DNA of 38,112 nucleotides from DASWIG01 sp965371445 (lineage in GTDB: Bacteria; Acidobacteriota; Thermoanaerobaculia; Multivoradales; J023), in assembly GCA_965371445.1 (NCBI GenBank), contig CBDUYN010000096.1, forward strand, positions 1 through 38,112. The letters run 5' to 3'. How positions within the stretch are numbered: the first letter of the stretch is position 1; each line of letters begins with the position of its first letter. A program made the position numbers and the translations under genes. The notes beneath the pieces are model-generated. The model was not told the origin of the DNA and did no database searches. It saw only the letters and a program-made list of their open reading frames with translations. Below, piece by piece: positions 23,356 to 29,100 of the stretch.

Positions 23356-24807
23356 ATGGCAAAAATCCTCCTGGTGGAAGACAACGAGATGAACCGCGAC
23401 CTGATCTCCCGCAAGCTCAAGCGGGGGGGGTTCGAGGTGGCGCTGGCGGTCGACGGCGCGGAAGGCATCGAAAAAGCGAGCGACGAGAAGCCCGACCTGA
23501 TCTTGATGGACATGGGGTTGCCGATCCTCGACGGCTACGCGGCCACACGCGTCTTGAAGGGCAACGAGGAGACCCGGCACATCCCGGTGATCGGCCTCTC
23601 GGCTCACGCCATGGCCGGCGACGCCGACAGGGCCCTGGAGGCCGGCTGTGACGATTACGACACGAAGCCGGTAGAGTGGGACCGGCTCCTGCAAAAAATC
23701 GAGACGATGCTCGACCGCGCCAGCTCACGCGACGCTACCGGCGCGGACATGGCGACGACGACGCTCGGTCGGATGCCGGCGGGCAGCGAGGCGAGCCACG
23801 TGCTGGTCGTCGACGACAGCGCGATGAACCGGGAGCTCCTGTCGCGCCGCTTGACCGAGATCGGCTACACCTACGACCTCGCTCCCGACGCGGCCAGCGC
23901 GGCCCAGGCTCTCGGCCAGCGTAGCTTCGACGCCGTTCTGCTCGACGTGACCCTTCCCGAGAGCACGAGCTCCCGGTTGTTGAAGCGGCTCAAGGAGTCT
24001 CAGCATCACGACACCCCGGTCTTGATGCTCAATCCGGTCGACGCGGCCGACGAAGCGATGGCGGCGCTCGACGACGGTGCCGAGGACTTCGTGCCGCAGC
24101 CGTTTCACCTGCGGGTGTTGCGCGCCCGCCTCGAGGCGGCGCTGGAGCGCCGGCGGCTGCGTTCGAAGCGCACCGAGGCCGACGAGAGCCATTCCGACCA
24201 CCTCTTGAGCGTTCTTTTTCCGCAGCCGGTCCTCGCGGAGCTACGCGCGACCCGCCGGATCCTGCCGCGGCGCCGCGAAGACGTGGCGGTGATGATCTGC
24301 GACATCGCGGGCTTCAAGTACCACTGCGACGCCAGCGATCCCGTGGAGATCCTGACGCAGCTCCAGGGGCTCTTCGGCGCCTACGAGGAAATCGCCGAGC
24401 GCCACGGCGTGGAGAAGATCAAGACCGTCGGCGACTCTTGGGTCGCCGTGGCCGGGCTTTTCGACGAGCCCGCCAATCCGGTGCTCAACATGGTGCGGTG
24501 TGCCCAGGAGATGCGGGAGGTGGCGGCGAGCCGCGGTGGCGGCTGGAGGGTGCGCTTTGGGATCCATTGCGGACCGGTTGTGGCGGGCGTCGCGGGGCGC
24601 AAGCGCTACCAGTTCGACATCTGGGGCTCGACGGTCCAGACCGCGGCGTTGGTCAAGTCGCACGGCGCGATCGGCGCGGTCAACGTCAGCGGCGTGGCCT
24701 GGCGCCGGGTCGGCAACGACTGCGGCGGCGAGAGCCTCGGGAACTTTCCCATCGGCGAAGGCGAGGCGATGACGATCTACCGGGTCCACCGGGTCGTCAC
24801 GGTGTAA
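23356..24807 (+). CDS. REC-REC-class III nucleotide cyclase (possibly inactive)
   Basis: The product is 483 residues. REC1 (1-120) is complete: Asp52 in LMDMGLP and Lys104. REC2 (148-260) keeps Asp197 (VLLDVTLP), but the conserved Lys before Pro is Gln248 (VPQPF) and the switch Thr/Ser is replaced. The cyclase domain (~305-480) has metal Asp316 (VMICDIAGFKY), Asp360 (KTVGDSW), base-contact Lys356 and Asp421 in FDIWGSTVQTAALV. In active class III cyclases this last motif reads D.WG..VN.A.R; here Asn is Gln428 and Arg is Leu432, both transition-state residues. It may be an impaired or repurposed cyclase. It lies 91 nt after the PhnD-like gene and is a plausible output of the upstream hybrid kinase. 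Confidence 0.9.
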   Translation: MAKILLVEDNEMNRDLISRKLKRGGFEVALAVDGAEGIEKASDEKPDLILMDMGLPILDGYAATRVLKGNEETRHIPVIGLSAHAMAGDADRALEAGCDDYDTKPVEWDRLLQKIETMLDRASSRDATGADMATTTLGRMPAGSEASHVLVVDDSAMNRELLSRRLTEIGYTYDLAPDAASAAQALGQRSFDAVLLDVTLPESTSSRLLKRLKESQHHDTPVLMLNPVDAADEAMAALDDGAEDFVPQPFHLRVLRARLEAALERRRLRSKRTEADESHSDHLLSVLFPQPVLAELRATRRILPRRREDVAVMICDIAGFKYHCDASDPVEILTQLQGLFGAYEEIAERHGVEKIKTVGDSWVAVAGLFDEPANPVLNMVRCAQEMREVAASRGGGWRVRFGIHCGPVVAGVAGRKRYQFDIWGSTVQTAALVKSHGAIGAVNVSGVAWRRVGNDCGGESLGNFPIGEGEAMTIYRVHRVVTV

Positions 24808-24811
24808 CGTC

Positions 24812-24835
24812 CACCCCGGGTTTTAACCCCGGGTG
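24812..24835. terminator. Hairpin between convergent genes, REP-like
   Basis: caccccgggtt, loop tt, aaccccgggtg, with one mismatch in an 11-bp stem. It sits between the stops of two convergent genes and shares the ccccgggttttaacccc core with the element at 22142, so it is both a likely bidirectional terminator and a repeat copy. Confidence 0.65.
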
Positions 24836-24840
24836 TGAGA

Positions 24841-26334
24841 TCAGTCTTCCTCCCAGGAGGCCTTGCCCAGACCGAAGACGTCGTCGGAAAACACGAGGTT
24901 GCCGGTCTTTGCCACCTCCGACTTGTCCGGGGGGCTCGGTGGGGGCGCCAGCAGGTCGGCGAAATCGAAGGCGTCCGAGTCGTCGAGGACGTGCGTCGCG
25001 TCCGGATCTTCTTCACGGAGCGCCAGGGGCACCTCGCGTCCTGCGACCTCGGCGAGGCGGCGGCCGAGCTCGGCCACCGTCGGTCGCCTGGCGGGATCCT
25101 TGATCAACATCGCCATCACCGCTTCCACAAGCTGTGGCGGCAAGTCGGGCTGCAGCTGGTCGAGAGGGTCGGGCTCGTTCGAGACGTGCATCATCGCGAT
25201 GGCCATCGCCTCGTTGTGGGCGGCGAGGAAAGGTGTTCGGCCGGCGAGCATCTGGTAGAGCAGGATGCCGACGCCGTAGGCGTCGGCGCGGCCGTCGTAG
25301 GGATGGCCCTGGAGCCGCTCCGGGGCCATGTAGGCCGGGGTGCCGAGGATGCCTTCGTCCATGGTCATGCTCTGACCCATGGCGGCGTCGCCGACGAGCT
25401 TCGCGATGCCGAAGTCGAGGACCTTGACCACCTCCTCGCGCCGGGTCTGGTGGAGGAAGACGTTGGCGGGCTTGATGTCGCGGTGGATGATGCCGATCTC
25501 GTGGGCCTCGTGGAGCACCTCGCAGATCGGCAGCGTGATCTCCACGGCCCGCTCGGGCCAGAGCTTGCCGCCGTGTTGTTTGATCTCGGCCTCGAGGGTT
25601 CGGCCCACGAGCTCCTCCATCACGAGATAGGCGAGGCCCGCCGGCGTGACCGAGAAGTCGAGGACCGAGACCGCGTTCGGATGATGGAGACGGAAGGCCG
25701 AGCGGCCCTCCTGCTGAAAACGCGCCAGGGCCTCGGGCGAATCTTCGACCGGGGTCTGGAGGATCTTGACCGCGACGCTCTGCTGAAAGCCCAGGTGTGA
25801 AGCCCGGAAGACGACGCCGAAATTGCCCGTCCCGATCTCAGACTCGAGCTTGTACTTCTTGCCCAGCACCATCCCCGGGCGCACGGCGCCGATCAGCGAG
25901 ACGAAGTCGCCGTCGTTCGCGTCGCGCTCCGGGGTCGCCGGCTTCGGCGCCGCGGCCGCTTTCATCCGCAGCTGCGCTTCGACGCGGGCGAGGATCACGG
26001 GGAAGTCGAGGGGTTTGGTCACGTAGTCGTTGGCGCCGTTCTCCAGGGCCTCGACCACGTCCTCGCTCTGGTCCTTGGCGGTCGCCATGATGATCGGGAG
26101 CTCGGCCGGCGAGCGCGTCTGGCGGACTTTTTTCAAGACATCGATCCCCGTCAGGACCGGCATCATGATGTCGAGCACCACGAGATCGACCGCCGCGGAG
26201 TCCAGGAGGTCGAGGGCTTCCATGCCGTTCTCCGCGGTGAGAACAGCGTAGCCCTTGCGCTGCAAGCGGCGCGCGATCAGGTCGCGGTTGTTCTCGTTGT
26301 CGTCGACGACGAGGATGGTGCTCTTCTCGCTCAT
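24841..26334 (-). CDS. REC-Ser/Thr protein kinase fusion
   Basis: The product is 497 residues. An N-terminal REC domain has Asp55 (VVLDIMMP) and Lys106 (VTKPLDF). A Pro/Ala linker leads to a Hanks-type kinase (~157-425): glycine loop GTGNFG (167-172), Lys189 in VAVKIL, HRDIKPAN (283-290), DFG at 306-308 and APE in YMAPERL. All catalytic residues are present. The tail is acidic, with no membrane span, so it is a cytosolic kinase gated by phosphorylation of its receiver. It lies 143 nt downstream of the membrane protein gene ending at 26478 on the same strand, with a hairpin between, and converges on the REC-cyclase gene. It may serve either neighbour. Confidence 0.93.
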   Translation of the reverse strand: MSEKSTILVVDDNENNRDLIARRLQRKGYAVLTAENGMEALDLLDSAAVDLVVLDIMMPVLTGIDVLKKVRQTRSPAELPIIMATAKDQSEDVVEALENGANDYVTKPLDFPVILARVEAQLRMKAAAAPKPATPERDANDGDFVSLIGAVRPGMVLGKKYKLESEIGTGNFGVVFRASHLGFQQSVAVKILQTPVEDSPEALARFQQEGRSAFRLHHPNAVSVLDFSVTPAGLAYLVMEELVGRTLEAEIKQHGGKLWPERAVEITLPICEVLHEAHEIGIIHRDIKPANVFLHQTRREEVVKVLDFGIAKLVGDAAMGQSMTMDEGILGTPAYMAPERLQGHPYDGRADAYGVGILLYQMLAGRTPFLAAHNEAMAIAMMHVSNEPDPLDQLQPDLPPQLVEAVMAMLIKDPARRPTVAELGRRLAEVAGREVPLALREEDPDATHVLDDSDAFDFADLLAPPPSPPDKSEVAKTGNLVFSDDVFGLGKASWEED

Positions 26335-26446
26335 GGGCTCGGCTTAGGGTAACCCAGGATGGCCCCGGGGGGAAATCGTCGTCCTGTCGGCGGTGCCAGG
26401 CAACCCACGGGAACGATTCGACGCCATCTTTGGAAACGCCGAAGTA

Positions 26447-26466
26447 GGGTGGGCCAAAGCCCACCC
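26447..26466. terminator. 8-bp hairpin of the gtagggtgggc...gcccaccc type
   Basis: gggtgggc, loop caaa, gcccaccc, 11 nt beyond the stop of the membrane protein gene. There is no T-tract. The same gtagggtgggc palindrome style is common as an intergenic repeat in many bacteria, so it may be a repeat that serves as a terminator. Confidence 0.5.
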
Positions 26467-26477
26467 CACAACGAAAA

Positions 26478-27641
26478 TCACATCTCCCCAGGACGCCGGA
26501 CGTGGAGCAGATAGCTCTCGTCGAGAGCCGTCGGCTCCCCCAGCCCGTGCCCCGAGAGGACGACGAAATAGTCGCCCGACGGCAAGAGCGACGCCGGCAG
26601 ACCGAGGCTCACGAGGCTGCCGTCGCGTTCCAGCCCGACGTGGGAGTAGACCTCCTCGCCGCTCCGCTGCTCGGTGATCCGCAGTCCGTAGTGCGAGTAC
26701 GGCTCCGGGTTGACCACCTCGAAGACCAGGGCGACGCGTCCGGCCCCTTCCGGGACGAGGATCGTGTATTCACCGCGTTGCGACGTCCCGTAGCTCAGGA
26801 ACGCGAACGGCAGATTCGGCTCCATGGCCTGCGGGGCCAGGACGTCGGCCCGGCGTTCGAGCTCGGCCATCCGGCGCTCGCGTTCGGCGAGCGCGTCCGA
26901 GATCTCGGCGCGCCCCTCCTCCGACGCCTCGAGCTTCTCCGTCAGCTCGCTCCGCGCCTGGTCGAGCCGGACGATCTCTTCGTCCTGCGTCGCGATCCGT
27001 CCCCGGAGCTCGCCCGTCTGCCGGACGCTCCAGAACGCTCCGACGGCGAGGACCGCCACCGCCGCGACCGCGCTGAGCTGACGCGTCCACCACGGACGCA
27101 CCCTCGGTTGCGAGTCCTTGAGCGAGGGTTCCTCCAGCGAGGGCTCGTCGAGCGAGACCAGGACACCGCGCAGGGTCTCGTCCTTCCAGCGGCGGTATTC
27201 GGGGTCGCCGTCGACCTCTTCCTCGTGGAACGACGCGCGGACCTCGTCCGACGCCAGGGCGTCGCGTTTGCGTCGAATCTCCTCCAGGCTCTCCGACGGC
27301 AACATGCCGGTACGCGTCGCGACGTCGAAACGGGAGACGTCGAGCCAGGCGTCGAGGTCGCAGCGGATGTTGGCGACGCGTCCGGGCTCGCCGAGGCGAA
27401 GCTCGACGTCGTGGCTGCCGATCTGCGGATAGTCGTCGGCCAGGACGACGCGCAACCGCCGGACGTCCGACGGATCGCGTTCGACGATCACCGCCTCGAC
27501 GGGCACCTCGGCCAGCTCGCGCAGCGCGAACGTGTCGCCGGGGCACGGCGTCAGGTCGGGACGAAAACGAACGACGTTGTCTTTCATGACGATTCTCGCG
27601 GTTTCTTGCAGCAAGCGTTCCTTGATCTCTGTGTAGGACAT
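26478..27641 (-). CDS. Single-pass membrane protein with anti-sigma-like architecture
   Basis: The product is 387 residues and I do not recognise a named family. ATG 27641 has GGAGGTGAG just upstream, and the stop of the sigma-like gene lies inside that Shine-Dalgarno, so the two genes are 5 nt apart and surely coupled. Residues 1-185 form a soluble, acidic cytosolic region. One TM follows at ~186-206 (RQLSAVAAVAVLAVGAFWSV), then a coiled coil (~211-268, RIATQDEEIVRLDQARSELT onward), then a beta-rich periplasmic domain (~275-387) ending GDYFVVLSGHG and YLLHVRR. Cytosolic head, one span and periplasmic sensor is the layout of anti-sigma factors. No zinc HHCC motif is present. Its function is inferred from layout and neighbours. 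Confidence 0.75.
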   Translation of the reverse strand: MSYTEIKERLLQETARIVMKDNVVRFRPDLTPCPGDTFALRELAEVPVEAVIVERDPSDVRRLRVVLADDYPQIGSHDVELRLGEPGRVANIRCDLDAWLDVSRFDVATRTGMLPSESLEEIRRKRDALASDEVRASFHEEEVDGDPEYRRWKDETLRGVLVSLDEPSLEEPSLKDSQPRVRPWWTRQLSAVAAVAVLAVGAFWSVRQTGELRGRIATQDEEIVRLDQARSELTEKLEASEEGRAEISDALAERERRMAELERRADVLAPQAMEPNLPFAFLSYGTSQRGEYTILVPEGAGRVALVFEVVNPEPYSHYGLRITEQRSGEEVYSHVGLERDGSLVSLGLPASLLPSGDYFVVLSGHGLGEPTALDESYLLHVRRPGEM

Positions 27642-27646
27642 GGTGC

Positions 27647-28672
27647 TCACCTCCGCTCTGCGTCCGAGAGCGCGCTCGGAGCCGTGGATGGATCCTGGCC
27701 CGACAGGCATTCGGCGACCAGGCGTTTCAGGGTTTCGAGAAGGGTCGGGACGCGGCTACGGTCGACGCCGACCGCCGCGCCGAGCTTGACGTTCGACGGC
27801 AGGTGACCGTTGCGGTCCTGGTGCATGGCGCGCAGGAACGTCCAGGTGCGGGCGAGGTCCTCGCGGGTCTTCTTCTTGTCGTCGAGGTCGATCTTGCCGG
27901 TCACGCAACGGTCGAGCCCGTAGAGGTCGGCGGTGCGGTGGTCCGGGACGTCCGTCCCCGTGGTTTCCGAGTAGACCGCCCGCCAGCGCCGGCGCTCGTT
28001 CTTGAGAGGCGTGACGAGGTCCTTGAAGCGAAACGCCTCGACGGCGTCGTCGCGTAGGGCGAGAACGAGCCCTCGCAGCCGTTTGACGACGTCAGGAACC
28101 TCGGCGGGTCCGCGGGCGGTCATGAAGTCGGGCAAAAGGTCGTCGAGCCAGACGCAGACGCGTTCGTCGAAATCCTCCGTGAGGCTCTCGGGCGACGTCC
28201 GCGGATCGAAGCCGAGGACGGTCGAGTTACAGACCTTGCCGTCCTTGCCTTCGAGGACGTGGAGCTCGCCGCTATCGACGCTCTTGGTGATCGCCGAGTG
28301 GAGAAGCTCGTAGGCGCGGTAGCCGATCGGATCGTTCAGCCGTTGCAAGTGCGTGAGGCAGTTGCGGATCTGTAGGACGACGATGCCGTCGATGTTGTCG
28401 ACATCGCTGTTGTCCAACTTCGCGCGCAGGTTCTTCAGACGCTCTACGAAGACGTAGAGGAAGACCGTTTGCAGGACTTCGTCCATGACTTCGTTCCAGC
28501 TCACGCCGGGGACGCCGAGCACGGACGGCGGAAAGTCGAGGAGACCGCGCCTCCCAAGCTCGCGCCTTACGCTGCGTCGAAGCGCGATCCAGACGTCGTC
28601 GAAGAGCTTGCCGTCGGGGAGGGTGCCGTCGTCCCTGAGGTTGGAGACGTACTCTGTATAGATTTCGCTCAC
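27647..28672 (-). CDS. Sigma-region-2-like protein with C-terminal HTH (paralogue of 2457-3545)
   Basis: The product is 341 residues and starts at GTG 28672, whose GTGA overlaps the stop of a 19-codon leader; GGAGG lies 7 nt upstream. Homology to the protein at 2457-3545 runs full length: YTEYV, IRNCLTHLQRLNDPIGYR, AFRFKDLVTPLKNERRRW and LPSNVKLGAAVGVDRSRVPT (HTH-like) before TLKRLVAEC. The segment ahead of IRN (DEVLQTVFLYVFVERL) resembles the D..Q..F......L helix of sigma region 2. A full sigma factor would need a clear region 4; the C-terminal HTH may fill that role. It forms a tight pair with the downstream membrane protein, like a sigma/anti-sigma operon, and lies beside two CHAT genes. 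Confidence 0.75.
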   Translation of the reverse strand: MSEIYTEYVSNLRDDGTLPDGKLFDDVWIALRRSVRRELGRRGLLDFPPSVLGVPGVSWNEVMDEVLQTVFLYVFVERLKNLRAKLDNSDVDNIDGIVVLQIRNCLTHLQRLNDPIGYRAYELLHSAITKSVDSGELHVLEGKDGKVCNSTVLGFDPRTSPESLTEDFDERVCVWLDDLLPDFMTARGPAEVPDVVKRLRGLVLALRDDAVEAFRFKDLVTPLKNERRRWRAVYSETTGTDVPDHRTADLYGLDRCVTGKIDLDDKKKTREDLARTWTFLRAMHQDRNGHLPSNVKLGAAVGVDRSRVPTLLETLKRLVAECLSGQDPSTAPSALSDAERR

Positions 28673-28728
28673 AATCGTTCCTCCATTTGGACGTGGTTTC
28701 GTTGGACAGGTTCTCGAACTCTTTCCAT
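28669..28728 (-). CDS. 19-residue leader peptide coupled to the sigma-like gene
   Basis: The peptide is MERVREPVQRNHVQMEERL. A very strong Shine-Dalgarno (AAAGGAGGT, 28734-28742) sits 5 nt before its ATG, stronger than that of the gene it precedes. Its TGA overlaps the GTG start of the sigma-like gene, and its codons contain that gene's GGAGG. This is the geometry of translational coupling. The peptide is charged and hydrophilic, so its product may not matter. Confidence 0.6.
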   Translation of the reverse strand: MERVREPVQRNHVQMEERL

Positions 28729-28773
28729 GGTTGACCTCCTTTCAGAGCTCAGATAACCGCGATGAAGAGACGA

Positions 28774-28811
28774 GCTGCGGATTTCCAGTGAATGTCGCGA
28801 AAATCCGCAGC
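28774..28811. promoter_or_regulatory. 11-bp inverted repeat, candidate operator
   Basis: gctgcggattt and aaatccgcagc separated by 16 nt, perfect arms, about 45 nt upstream of the leader ATG of the sigma-like operon. The spacing suits a dimeric DNA-binding protein or an RNA hairpin. The same 11-mer occurs at 35393-35403 upstream of a CHAT gene. Confidence 0.45.
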
Positions 28812-28845
28812 CCATGTTTCCGAGGTGCCTTACCTGATGGACGAA

Positions 28846-28873
28846 CGAGCGGGACACACAACCCACCCGCTCG
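28846..28873. promoter_or_regulatory. 8-bp inverted repeat upstream of the 36-codon gene
   Basis: cgagcggg, 12-nt loop acacacaaccca, cccgctcg. It ends about 11 nt before the AAAGGAGG of the small + strand gene, so it could act as operator or attenuator in this divergent region. Confidence 0.4.
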
Positions 28874-28897
28874 CAGCGGCCTGAAAGGAGGCACCTG

Positions 28898-29008
28898 ATG
28901 TACTTGAGACTGACGATCGAGATGTGGCTTTTGGCGTTCGGCCTGATCGGCGACGCGTCGCTCACTGGCGGCGACCCGGACGAGACCGAAGTCGACCCGG
29001 ACTTCTAG
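28898..29008 (+). CDS. 36-residue small protein, hydrophobic N-terminus and acidic tail
   Basis: ATG 28898 has a near-perfect Shine-Dalgarno (gaaaggaggc) with 6-nt spacing, the same ctgaaaggagg string that precedes the divergent leader peptide. The product begins MYLRLTIEMWLLAFGLIGDA, and its last sixteen residues hold seven acidic ones (GDPDETEVDPDF). It is divergent from the sigma-like operon and convergent with a CHAT gene; a hairpin (29020-29059) follows. It is too short for homology by eye. Possible roles are a membrane-associated signal peptide or a substrate of the neighbouring proteases; neither is shown. Confidence 0.55.
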   Translation: MYLRLTIEMWLLAFGLIGDASLTGGDPDETEVDPDF

Positions 29009-29019
29009 AAGCGACGCCA

Positions 29020-29059
29020 AGGCGGGACGTCTTACGCTGGGAGCGCAGGCGTCCCGCCT
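29020..29059. terminator. 9-bp hairpin with nested 4-bp hairpin
   Basis: aggcgggac (29020-29028) pairs with gtcccgcct (29051-29059); inside, cgct-ggg-agcg forms a second small stem. It lies between the small gene and the stop of the CHAT gene, and has no T-tract. The gggagcgcaggcgtcccgcc wording resembles dispersed intergenic repeats in other genomes. Confidence 0.5.
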
Positions 29060-29100
29060 GCTCTTCGTCCTGAGCCCAGATCCAACCTGCGAGGTACGCC

